A stretch of 64,000 nucleotides of DNA from CAZQVN01 sp964596775. Lineage in GTDB: Bacteria; Eisenbacteria; RBG-16-71-46; JABDJR01; JAWXBZ01. The stretch spans positions 3,388-67,387 of the forward strand of contig CAZQVN010000019.1 of NCBI GenBank assembly GCA_964596775.1. Direction: 5' to 3'. Within the stretch, counting starts at the first letter, position 1; each line of letters starts with the position of its first letter. A program made the translations under genes and the position numbers. Positions 8,667-16,441 of the stretch are shown piece by piece. The notes below the pieces were generated by a model. That model was not told where the DNA came from, searched no databases, and saw only the letters and a list, made by a program, of their open reading frames with translations.

Positions 8667-9351
8667 TCACGACCCGACGGTCGTCGCCCACCGGGCCATA
8701 CCGATCGCGCTGGAGCGGGCGGCCACCGACCTCGACCTGCCGGTGGAGGCCGAGTGGGTCGGCACGGAATCGATCGGGCCCGATCCCGCCGCGCGCCTGT
8801 CCGGCTTCGCCGGCGTGTGGTGCATTCCGGCGAGCCCTTACAGGAGCACCGATGGAGCTCTCAGCGCCATACGGTACGCCCGCGAATCCGGCCTGCCGTT
8901 TCTCGGAACCTGCGGCGGGTTCCAGCACGCGATCCTCGAATACGCGCGGAACGTCCTGGGTCGCGGCGATGCCGGTCACGCGGAGCTGGACCCGACCACT
9001 TCGTTCCCGGTGATCACCCCGCTGGCCTGCTCCCTGGTCGAAGCGCGGGGCAACGTGCGGTTTGCCGAGGGGTCGCGGTTGCGCGCCTGGTACGGCGCCG
9101 CGGAGTCCGACGAGGGGTATCACTGCAGCTACGGGCTGAACCCGGAGTTCGAGGCGCTGCTTTCCGGCGGTCCGCTCGCGATCACCGCCCGCGACCTCTC
9201 GGGCGAGGCGCGCGGCGTCGAACTCGCCGGTCACCCGTTTTTCGTCGCCACGCTGTTTCAACTCGAGCGCGCCGCCCTCGCGGGCGTCACGCCGCCGGTC
9301 GCCCGGGAGTTCGTGCGGGCGGTGTCACACAGGAAAGGAAAACCGTCATGA
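8644..9351 (+). CDS. CTP synthase C-terminal-region-related glutamine amidotransferase
   Basis: A 235-residue stand-alone class I glutamine amidotransferase domain. The nucleophile elbow is FLGTCGGFQHAILEYARNVLG's first half (Cys at about residue 98), and the late HPFFVATLFQLERAAL segment carries the His/Glu side of the triad. Small proteins of this type are described as CTP synthase C-terminal-region-related (seleno)proteins, some of which replace this Cys with selenocysteine; here it is TGC, an ordinary Cys. There is no synthetase domain, so the partner and product are unknown. ATG at 8644 lies 23 bp inside the SulP gene and gives the family's usual MRIALVGDHDP start. ATGA couples it to the next gene. 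Confidence 0.8.
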   Translation: MRIALVGDHDPTVVAHRAIPIALERAATDLDLPVEAEWVGTESIGPDPAARLSGFAGVWCIPASPYRSTDGALSAIRYARESGLPFLGTCGGFQHAILEYARNVLGRGDAGHAELDPTTSFPVITPLACSLVEARGNVRFAEGSRLRAWYGAAESDEGYHCSYGLNPEFEALLSGGPLAITARDLSGEARGVELAGHPFFVATLFQLERAALAGVTPPVAREFVRAVSHRKGKPS

Positions 9352-9869
9352 CGGACCTGCGTTATCCGATCGGACCGCTGACCATGCCGGCCTCGCTCAC
9401 CCCGGATGAGATCCGGGCCGGAATCAAGGTGATGGCGGAGACGCCGGCGCGCCTGAGGAAGGCCGTGGCCGGCCTGAACGACAGGCAGCTCGACACGCCG
9501 TACCGGCCGGACGGCTGGACGGTGCGCCAGGTCGTGCACCACGTTCCGGACAGCCACATCAACAGCTACGTGCGGTTCAAGCTCGGCCTGACCGAGGACA
9601 ACCCGACGATCAAGCCGTACGAGGAGAAGCTCTGGTCGACGACGCCGGACAACGCCGAGCCGGTCGAAAACTCGCTGCGGCTGCTCGAGGCGCTGCACGA
9701 GCGCTACGTGGTTCTCCTGAATTCCGTCCGGCCGGAGCAGTGGTCGCGCACGATCCGCCATCCCGAGTCGGGGCTGATCCGGCTGGACCAGCTGCTGTCC
9801 CTGTACGTGTGGCACGGGCCGCACCACGTGGCCCACATCACGGAGTTGCGGAAGCGGAACGGCTGGTAG
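9348..9869 (+). CDS. YfiT/BstA-like DinB-superfamily metal-dependent transferase
   Basis: A 173-residue four-helix protein of the DinB_2/YfiT group. Metal-binding histidines are visible in RQVVHHVPDSH (about residue 63) and WHGPHHVAHI (about residue 155), the three-His arrangement of the family. Characterised relatives transfer bacillithiol or hydrolyse small substrates; whether this organism makes bacillithiol cannot be told from the window. The start overlaps the upstream stop as ATGA, making it the last gene of the tightly packed run that begins with PEPCK. Confidence 0.8.
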   Translation: MTDLRYPIGPLTMPASLTPDEIRAGIKVMAETPARLRKAVAGLNDRQLDTPYRPDGWTVRQVVHHVPDSHINSYVRFKLGLTEDNPTIKPYEEKLWSTTPDNAEPVENSLRLLEALHERYVVLLNSVRPEQWSRTIRHPESGLIRLDQLLSLYVWHGPHHVAHITELRKRNGW

Positions 9870-9880
9870 TGCGGCGCAGC

Positions 9881-9954
9881 GGCCCGGCGGTCGACGAACC
9901 GGCTCGGCGGTCAGCGAACCGGCGCGGCGGTCGACGAAACGGCCCGGCGGTCGG
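9881..9954. repeat. 20-bp tandem repeat, 3.7 copies
   Basis: Units begin at 9881, 9901, 9921 and 9941 (the last partial). The consensus is GGCnCGGCGGTCGACGAAnC, with one to five changes per unit. The array fills most of the 96-base gap between two convergent genes (YfiT-like and oligopeptidase B). No protein reads through it on either annotated strand. It could be a slipped-strand minisatellite or a structured 3' end shared by both transcripts. Confidence 0.8.
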
Positions 9955-9965
9955 AAGGCGCCCGA

Positions 9966-12044
9966 CTACTCCGCCGCTCCCACCTGCGACAGGAGGAACG
10001 CGTAGTCCTTCGCCATCTCCTTCCAGGCATCGTAGCGGCCCGAGGCGCCGCCGTGACCCGCGCCCATGTTCGTCCGGAGCAGGAGCAGGTTGTCGTCCGT
10101 CTTCACGGCCCGCAGCCGGGCCACGTACTTGGCGGCCTCCCAGTAGCTCACGCGCGGGTCGTTGAGGCCGGCGGTCACCAGCATGGCCGGATAGTCCCGC
10201 GGCGCGATGTTCGTGTACGGGCAGTACGACTTCATGTACGCGTAGGCCTCCGGCTCGTTCGGGTTTCCCCACTCGAGATACTCCCCGACGGTCAGCGGCA
10301 GCGATGCGTCGAGCATCGTGTTCAGGACGTCCACGAACGGCACCTTGGACACCACGCACCGGAAGAGGTCCGGGCGCATGTTGACGACGGCCCCCATCAG
10401 GAGTCCGCCGGCCGAGCCGCCGAGGATGGCCAGGCGTTCGCGCGAGGTGTATCCCTCCGCGACGAGATGTTCCGCGCAGGCGATGAAGTCGGTGAACGTG
10501 GTCCGCTTGTTCATCATCTTTCCACCGTCGTGCCACTCCTCGCCGAGTTCGCCGCCGCCGCGGATCGAGGCCACGGCGAAGATCACGCCGCGGTCGAGCA
10601 GGCTCAGGCGCGGGATGGAGAACGTGGCGTCGCTGTTCAACCCGTACGATCCGTACCCGTAGAGCAGGAGGGGGCTCGTGCCGTCGAGCGGGGTGCCCTT
10701 CCGGTAGACGAGCGCCACCGGCACTTCCGCTCCGTCCGCGGCCCGGGCGAAGATCCGCTCCGAGGAGTAGTCGGAGGGGTCGAAGCCGCCGAGAACCTCC
10801 GTCCGCTTGAGCAGCGTCCGTTCCCGGGTGACGAGATCGTGGTCGTACACGGACGGCGGCGTGGTGAGCGACTGGTAGCTGAAGCGGATCACGGTCGTGT
10901 CGAAGTTGTAGTTGGCGGTGAGCGACACCGCGTACGCGCTGTCCGGAAACTCCACGTTGTGCACGGCTCCGTCCCGGAACGAAACGGCGCGGATCGTCCG
11001 CAGCCCCTTCACCCGCTCCGTCGTCACCCAGTGATCGCGGAACACGTCGATGTCCTCGAGCTTCACGCCGGGCCGGTGGGGGAGCAGTTCCGTCCAGTTG
11101 TCCGCGCCCGGCGCGGCCACCTGAGCCGTCACCAGCCGGAAGTTCTTCGCGTCGAGGTTCGTGCGGATGTAGAACAGCCCGTCGCGATGGTCGACGTAGT
11201 ACTCCATGTCGTTTCGCCGCGGCTCGATGATCCTCGCCTCTTCGGCCGGCCGGTCGGCGGGGATCACCCGCATTTCCGACGACGTGCTGCTCGTGGACCC
11301 GATGACGACGAACGCGTCGTCCCGCGTGCGGTACACGTACACGGAAAACAGCGGGTCCTTCTCTTCGCAGACCAGGGCGTCCCTGTCGCGAGGATCGCCG
11401 AGGCGGTGGCGGTACACCCGGTACGGCCGGCGGGCGGCGTCACGGGTGGTGTAGAAGAGATGGCGTCCGTCCGCCGCCCACTCCACCGAGTCCACGTCCT
11501 CGACCCGGTCGGGAAGGAGGTCGCCGGTGTCCAGGTCCTTGACGAGCAGCCGGTACGTTTCCGACCCGTTCGTGTCGGTGGAGTAGGCCAGGAGGCGGCC
11601 GTCGGGGCTGACTTCGCTGACGCCGATCTGGAAGTACTCGAGTCCTTCGGCGAGGACGTTGCCGTCGAGGACGACCTGTTCCGTCGCGTCGATCGCGGCG
11701 GCCGAAGCGGGCGCCGCCGTCGAACCGGCGCGCTCCTTCCGGCAGTAGATCGGATACTGCCGTCCCTCCTCGGTCCGGGCGTAATAGAAGTGATCCCGGT
11801 AGCGGTAGGGGACCGACAGGTCGGTCTCCTTCGTGCGCGTCCGGATCTCCGCGAAGATCGCGTCCTCGAGAGCCTTGAGCGGCGCGGTCACCGCTTCGGT
11901 CCAGGCGTTTTCCGCGTTCAGGTACGCGAGGACCTCCGGATTGGTGCGCTGATCGTCGCGAAGCCAGAAGTAGTCGTCGACGCGGGTATCGCCGTGGAGC
12001 GTGACGGCATGGGGTTCGATGCGGGCGACCGGCGGTTTCGGCAT
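9966..12044 (-). CDS. ptrB: Oligopeptidase B (S9A prolyl oligopeptidase family)
   Basis: A 692-residue serine peptidase. The N-terminal ~400 residues form the beta-propeller gate (starting DDYFWLRDD), followed by an alpha/beta-hydrolase domain. The nucleophile is in ILGGSAGGLLMGAVV, the catalytic Asp in TAGLNDPRVSYWEAAKY, and the His in GAGHGGASGRYDAW, a spacing and wording typical of oligopeptidase B, which cleaves short peptides after basic residues. There is no signal peptide, so it should be cytosolic. ATG at 12044 (MPKPPVARIEPH) is preferred over upstream starts because the preceding residues have no family match. Confidence 0.9.
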   Translation of the reverse strand: MPKPPVARIEPHAVTLHGDTRVDDYFWLRDDQRTNPEVLAYLNAENAWTEAVTAPLKALEDAIFAEIRTRTKETDLSVPYRYRDHFYYARTEEGRQYPIYCRKERAGSTAAPASAAAIDATEQVVLDGNVLAEGLEYFQIGVSEVSPDGRLLAYSTDTNGSETYRLLVKDLDTGDLLPDRVEDVDSVEWAADGRHLFYTTRDAARRPYRVYRHRLGDPRDRDALVCEEKDPLFSVYVYRTRDDAFVVIGSTSSTSSEMRVIPADRPAEEARIIEPRRNDMEYYVDHRDGLFYIRTNLDAKNFRLVTAQVAAPGADNWTELLPHRPGVKLEDIDVFRDHWVTTERVKGLRTIRAVSFRDGAVHNVEFPDSAYAVSLTANYNFDTTVIRFSYQSLTTPPSVYDHDLVTRERTLLKRTEVLGGFDPSDYSSERIFARAADGAEVPVALVYRKGTPLDGTSPLLLYGYGSYGLNSDATFSIPRLSLLDRGVIFAVASIRGGGELGEEWHDGGKMMNKRTTFTDFIACAEHLVAEGYTSRERLAILGGSAGGLLMGAVVNMRPDLFRCVVSKVPFVDVLNTMLDASLPLTVGEYLEWGNPNEPEAYAYMKSYCPYTNIAPRDYPAMLVTAGLNDPRVSYWEAAKYVARLRAVKTDDNLLLLRTNMGAGHGGASGRYDAWKEMAKDYAFLLSQVGAAE

Positions 12045-12288
12045 GGGGTCCTGACGGGCAAGTCCTTGACGTGAAGCGGCTTCCGCACGGTATGTCCGTG
12101 CCGCAGCGTGGGCGATATCGATCTGCGATCGGTCGCCGAGTGTAGCAAAGCCGGGAACCGGCGTCATGCCTGCGTGAGCATCCCGCGCCGGGCCGGCCCG
12201 GTCCGTTGCCGGCGGCCGGCGGCGTCCCCCTCGCATGGCTTTCTCGCTCCTCCCGCCGTAGAATCCGCCTCTCCACGAAGGGAGGCGG

Positions 12289-13470
12289 GTGAACGGCACA
12301 CGCAACATGACGGGAAACGAGCGGGGGGCGCTCCTGAGCCTGGCCTTCGCCTACGGTCTCCGGATGCTCGGCCTCTACCTCGCGATGCCGGTGCTGTCGC
12401 CGTATGCCGCCTCGCTGCGGGCCGGCGGCTCGTTCTGGGTCGGCATGGCGGTGGGCGGTTACGGCATCACCCAGGGGATCTTCCAGCTGCCGTTCGGGTC
12501 GCTGTCGGACCACTTCGGCCGGAAATCGGCGCTGCTGACCGGCCTGGTCCTCTTCGTGATCGGAAGCCTGGTGGCGGCCGTGGCGGAGACGGCGCCGGTC
12601 CTCGTGATCGGCCGGATGATCCAGGGCGCCGGCGCGATCTCCTCGGTGATCGTGGCCACCGTGGCCGATCTCGCGCCGGACGCGATCCGCCAGCGGGCGA
12701 TGACGATGCTCGGCGCGATCATCGCCGCCACGTTCGCAATGGGGGTTCTCGGCGGACCGATCCTCGCGGAACACATCTCCATCCCCGGCCTGTTCTACAT
12801 GAGTGCGGCCATGGGCGTCCTGTCGATCGTGGCGCTGGTGTTCCTCGTGCCGGAACCGCCGGTCCGCCATTCCGCGCCGCGCCCCACGTTCCGCGAGATC
12901 CTCGCGGTGTTCCACGATTCGATCCTGCTCCGCATCAACCTGGCGATGTTCGCCCTGCACCTGTCCACCACGGCCCTGTTCGTGATCCTGCCGCTCAGGG
13001 TGGAGGAGTTCTGGCCGCGCGAGGACGCCTGGCGGGTGTACGGCCCGGCCATCGGGGCGGGGATGGTCGCGATGTGGCTCGCGGCGGAGTGGATAGACCG
13101 TCACCGGGTGGACCGGCCGGTGCTGATCGTCGGCGCCGTCTGCCTGACCGCGGGGTCGCTGGCGCTCCGGTTCGGCCTCGACGGGAAGCCGGGAATCTTC
13201 TGGGGACTGTTCCTGTTCGTCGTCGGGTTCGCGCTGATCGAGCCGATACTCCCGGCGCTCGTGACCCGCTACACGAGCGTCACGGTCCGGGGAACGGCGG
13301 CCGGCGCGTTCAGCATGAGCCAGTTCTTCGGCGCCGGAATCGGCGGGGTGACCGCCGCCTTCTTCCTGGCGCGGAGCGCCTCGCACCTGTTCTGGGTCCT
13401 GGCGGGACTGTCCGCGGGCATCCTGCTGCTGGCGGTGGTCCTGCCCGATCCGCGGAGCGAATCGGGGTAG
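12289..13470 (+). CDS. MFS transporter, YajR-like drug-efflux type
   Basis: A 393-residue, about 12-TM major facilitator. Motif A reads GSLSDHFGRKSALL after helix 2, and the first helix (YLAMPVLSPYAASL) and the GITQGIFQLPFG stretch are close to the YajR group of proton-driven efflux proteins. The C-terminal ferredoxin-like YAM domain of YajR is absent. GTG at 12289 follows GGGAGG closely; ATG at 12307 is an alternative six residues in. It is divergent from oligopeptidase B across 244 bp and converges on the sphingolipid operon with two bases between the stops. Substrate unknown. Confidence 0.84.
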   Translation: MNGTRNMTGNERGALLSLAFAYGLRMLGLYLAMPVLSPYAASLRAGGSFWVGMAVGGYGITQGIFQLPFGSLSDHFGRKSALLTGLVLFVIGSLVAAVAETAPVLVIGRMIQGAGAISSVIVATVADLAPDAIRQRAMTMLGAIIAATFAMGVLGGPILAEHISIPGLFYMSAAMGVLSIVALVFLVPEPPVRHSAPRPTFREILAVFHDSILLRINLAMFALHLSTTALFVILPLRVEEFWPREDAWRVYGPAIGAGMVAMWLAAEWIDRHRVDRPVLIVGAVCLTAGSLALRFGLDGKPGIFWGLFLFVVGFALIEPILPALVTRYTSVTVRGTAAGAFSMSQFFGAGIGGVTAAFFLARSASHLFWVLAGLSAGILLLAVVLPDPRSESG

Positions 13471-13472
13471 CC

Positions 13473-14336
13473 CTACGCCTTCGCGATCCTCGGCCCGAAC
13501 GTCCAGGCGAGCGCTCCGACCAGGAGGCCGGCGATCGCGTCCACCGCATAGTGAAAACCGCCGTAGACGGTGCCGAGCGTGAGGAAGATCACCGGAAGCA
13601 GCATGATCCAGAACAGCGGGCGCAGGTAGCGGAACGACATCCCGAGCATCGCCACCGAGGCGCCGATGTGGCTGCTCGGAAACGCCGACCCCTTGGACGA
13701 CCCCGCCGACACGATCGAGTTCGTGAGCTGCGGAAAGAACCACCCCTCGAGGTCCGGGATCGCCCGGGGGATCGACTCCTGCCAGTAGGGGCCGGTGACC
13801 GGGTAGAAGGTGTAGGTGAGGTAGCAGGCGTAGAACGTTCCGGCCACCACGGTCATCGCGGTGCGGAAGTGCTCCCGCTTCGCGAAGAGCCAGAGCGGCA
13901 GGAACAGCGCCGGCAGCTGGGCATAGTACATGAAGTATCCGAAATGGAGGATCTCGCCGATGATCTTCGACGGGAACGCCTCGCGGAACGCCGTGCACAT
14001 GTGGGTGCCGAACAGCGCCAGCTCCCACCCGATGACCGTGTCGTCGAAGAAACGCGACGTGAGAATCCGGTTCATGTGCCCGATGCCGGTGTAGAGGAAC
14101 GTCATGATCAGCACCGGATACCACTCGCGGACGAAGCGGAGCACCGGGCTCCGGTGCTGGAAGCGGATGAGCAGCGGAATGCCGGCGAGGATCGCGGAGT
14201 GGAACGCGAGGATCTCGTACCAGTGCGCCGGCCGGTTCGGGTGCAGCAGCAGCAGCGCGTTGATCCCCACGTAGATGTACGTGAAGACGTCCAGCAGGCG
14301 GAATCCGTCCGCCGTGTTGCGCGCGGACGGGCTCAC
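13473..14336 (-). CDS. PAP2-superfamily membrane protein, Aur1/SMS-like (putative sphingolipid headgroup transferase)
   Basis: A 287-residue integral membrane protein with about six hydrophobic segments. The PAP2 C2 motif is GSAFPSSHIGASVA (about residue 215) and the C3 motif is YGGFHYAVDAIAGL (about 260): both His and the Asp of the lipid phosphate phosphatase/transferase triad are present. C3 lacks the usual SR and resembles the HYxVD box of eukaryotic inositol-phosphoceramide and sphingomyelin synthases more than that of phosphatases. GTG at 14336 overlaps the epimerase stop as GTGA, so translation is coupled to the ceramide genes. Inferred role: moving a phospho-headgroup onto ceramide. 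A plain lipid phosphatase remains possible. Confidence 0.78.
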   Translation of the reverse strand: MSPSARNTADGFRLLDVFTYIYVGINALLLLHPNRPAHWYEILAFHSAILAGIPLLIRFQHRSPVLRFVREWYPVLIMTFLYTGIGHMNRILTSRFFDDTVIGWELALFGTHMCTAFREAFPSKIIGEILHFGYFMYYAQLPALFLPLWLFAKREHFRTAMTVVAGTFYACYLTYTFYPVTGPYWQESIPRAIPDLEGWFFPQLTNSIVSAGSSKGSAFPSSHIGASVAMLGMSFRYLRPLFWIMLLPVIFLTLGTVYGGFHYAVDAIAGLLVGALAWTFGPRIAKA

Positions 14337-15319
14337 AGCCACCCCTCCGCCCGGTACCAGCGCACCGCATCGGCGAGCCCGGCATCGAGGTCGAGCGTCG
14401 GCCGGTAGCCGAGTTCGGCGCGGATCGGCGCGTCGTCGCAGGCCCAGCTCCGGGCGCCGAGTTCCCGGACCTTGTCGCGGTTCAGCAGGACGGGTGTTCC
14501 GGTCATGTCGGTCCACAGCTGCCCGATGCGGCCGACGGCCCGCACGACGCCCATCGGCACCGGGATCGCCAGCGGCGTCACGTCGAGGGCCTTCGCCATC
14601 GCCTCGAAGATCCCGCGCGACGTCCGGAGGTCTCCGTCGGTCACGTAGTAGATTCTTCCGGAAAGCGTCGACTCCGCGCCCGCGATCATTGCCCGGACGA
14701 GATCTGTCACGTGGATCATCGGGATCTTCTGGTTCCCGCTGCCGAGAACCGGCATGACCCGGAGGCGCAGCGCCTTGATGACCTTGAAGAAGTCCTTGTC
14801 GCGCGGGCCGTAGACCGGGGGCGCGCGGAACGCCATCCACGGGACCGGTCCGGCCGCCTCGACGAGCGCGGTTTCGCCGGCGAGTTTCGTCCGCCCGTAC
14901 GCGGAAATCGGGTGCGGCGGATCCTCCGCGGTGATCGGCGCATCGCCCGCCGGCGGTCCTCCGGCGGCCAGGCTCGACAGGTAGACGAGACGCGGCGGCG
15001 TGTCGCGCCCGGCCGCGGCCCGGGTGACCGCGTCGACGACGGCGCGGGAGCCCTGCGTGTTGATCGCGTCGTACTCCGCGTTGCTCCGGGCGCGGATGGC
15101 CGCGGCAAGGTGGAAGATCACGTCCATGCCGCGCGCCGCCTCGACGAGGCTCTCGGGATTCAGGAGGTCGCCCTCGTGGAGGAACACCCGGGAGGGGTCG
15201 ATCCAGCGCGGGCTCTTCGGATTGCGGACGAGCGCGTGCACCTGGTGGCCGGCCTCGAGGAGCTGGTCCACGAGATGGCTGCCGATGAACCCGGTGGCTC
15301 CGGTCACGAGCGCCTTCAT
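14333..15319 (-). CDS. NAD(P)-dependent epimerase/dehydratase, candidate ceramide reductase (CerR-like)
   Basis: A 328-residue extended short-chain dehydrogenase. The Rossmann motif TGATGFIGSHLV is at the N-terminus, DVIFHLAAAI follows, and the catalytic triad is the Ser in VYLSSLAAGG with YGRTK (Tyr and Lys). Sugar epimerases look similar, but the gene lies directly between a serine palmitoyltransferase/GNAT pair and a PAP2 protein. In Caulobacter-type bacterial ceramide synthesis an epimerase-like enzyme reduces the 3-oxo group after acylation, so that role is inferred here. ATGA overlaps join it to the gene upstream, GTGA to the one downstream. Confidence 0.8.
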   Translation of the reverse strand: MKALVTGATGFIGSHLVDQLLEAGHQVHALVRNPKSPRWIDPSRVFLHEGDLLNPESLVEAARGMDVIFHLAAAIRARSNAEYDAINTQGSRAVVDAVTRAAAGRDTPPRLVYLSSLAAGGPPAGDAPITAEDPPHPISAYGRTKLAGETALVEAAGPVPWMAFRAPPVYGPRDKDFFKVIKALRLRVMPVLGSGNQKIPMIHVTDLVRAMIAGAESTLSGRIYYVTDGDLRTSRGIFEAMAKALDVTPLAIPVPMGVVRAVGRIGQLWTDMTGTPVLLNRDKVRELGARSWACDDAPIRAELGYRPTLDLDAGLADAVRWYRAEGWL

Positions 15320-16431
15320 GCGGGCCTCTCGTAGATCCGGTAGGTGCGGTAGACCCGGGCGCCGATGTTCTCCATCGGCTTCCGGATGGCCACGTTGTCC
15401 TCGAGCATCCAGGAAAACTCCCCCTCGCGGTACCCCTTGCCCCCGCCGTAGCGGAAGAGCTGGAGGTACATGAGCGCGTCCACGCCGGAACGGCGGTGTT
15501 CCGGCACCACGCCGAGCGTCAGCGTGCGGATCGACTTGATCTTCCGGGAGTGCCAGAGGAGCTTGATCAGGCCGAACGGGAACAGGCGTCCGTTCGCGTG
15601 CTTCAGCGCCTCGTAGGCATCGGGGAGCGACAGCGAGAAGCCGATCGGCTCTCCCGCCTTTTCCGCGATCATCACGAGTCCCGGGTCGACCACCGGCCGG
15701 AGTTCGCGGGCCATGTGCTCGATCTCGGCCTCGGTCATCGGCACGAAGCCCCAGTTCTTCTCCCAGGACTTGTTGTAGAGCTCGCGGATGATCCGGACCT
15801 CCTCGCCGAAGCGCTTCATGTTGATGGGGCGGACGACGACGTCGGGATTCCGTTTCGCCACGATCTCGGCTCCCCGGACCAGGCGCTCGGGAGGGCGTTC
15901 GTCGTCGAGAAAGTAGGCCACGAGATCCTTCGCCTTCGCGAAACCGCAGGCGTCGAGCAGGGGCGGATACCAGCGCGGGTTGTACGTCATCATCACCTTC
16001 GGCGGCCCGTTCCAGCCGTCCACGAGCAGTCCCCATTCCTCGTTGCTGGAAAACGAGGCCGGGCCGCGCATCGCGGTGAGCCCGCGCTCCCTGAGCCATG
16101 CGGCCGCGGCATCGAACAGGGCCGCCGCCACCTCGCGATCGTCGATCGTCTCGAAGAACCCGAAGAAACCGATGTCCTCGTCGTGAAACTCCTGGTGATT
16201 CCGGTTCCAGATGGCGGCGATGCGGCCGACCACCGTGCCGTTCCGCTCGGCCAGAAACGGCTGCACTTCGGAGTGGAGGTGAAACGGGTGCTTCGTCGGA
16301 TCGAACAGCTTCTTGAAGTCGCCGATCAGCGGGGGGACCCAGTCGGGGTCGCCCCGGTAAACGGTCCACGGAAACAGCGTGAACCGGTGCAGATCGCGGG
16401 CGGACCGGACGGGGGTTACGTTCAGGGACAT
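15316..16431 (-). CDS. GNAT-fold acyltransferase, candidate bacterial ceramide synthase (bCerS-like)
   Basis: A 371-residue soluble protein without a signal peptide. The start FPWTVYRGDPDWVPPLIGDF is a recognisable opening of a large two-lobed GNAT-like family, and LGVVPEHRRSGVDALMYLQL (about residue 315) is the acyl-CoA pyrophosphate-binding loop region. It lies 10 bases after serine palmitoyltransferase and overlaps the reductase gene by ATGA. In characterised bacterial sphingolipid clusters the ceramide synthase is an acyltransferase unrelated to the eukaryotic enzyme and, as I recall, of GNAT type. I infer N-acylation of 3-ketosphinganine here from position and fold, not from a confirmed match. 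Confidence 0.75.
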   Translation of the reverse strand: MSLNVTPVRSARDLHRFTLFPWTVYRGDPDWVPPLIGDFKKLFDPTKHPFHLHSEVQPFLAERNGTVVGRIAAIWNRNHQEFHDEDIGFFGFFETIDDREVAAALFDAAAAWLRERGLTAMRGPASFSSNEEWGLLVDGWNGPPKVMMTYNPRWYPPLLDACGFAKAKDLVAYFLDDERPPERLVRGAEIVAKRNPDVVVRPINMKRFGEEVRIIRELYNKSWEKNWGFVPMTEAEIEHMARELRPVVDPGLVMIAEKAGEPIGFSLSLPDAYEALKHANGRLFPFGLIKLLWHSRKIKSIRTLTLGVVPEHRRSGVDALMYLQLFRYGGGKGYREGEFSWMLEDNVAIRKPMENIGARVYRTYRIYERPA

Positions 16432-16441
16432 GAAGGCCGGC

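Noticed and set aside
9881..9954. CRISPR array
   Set aside because: Units are contiguous 20-bp tandem repeats with no spacers, and there is no cas gene in the window.
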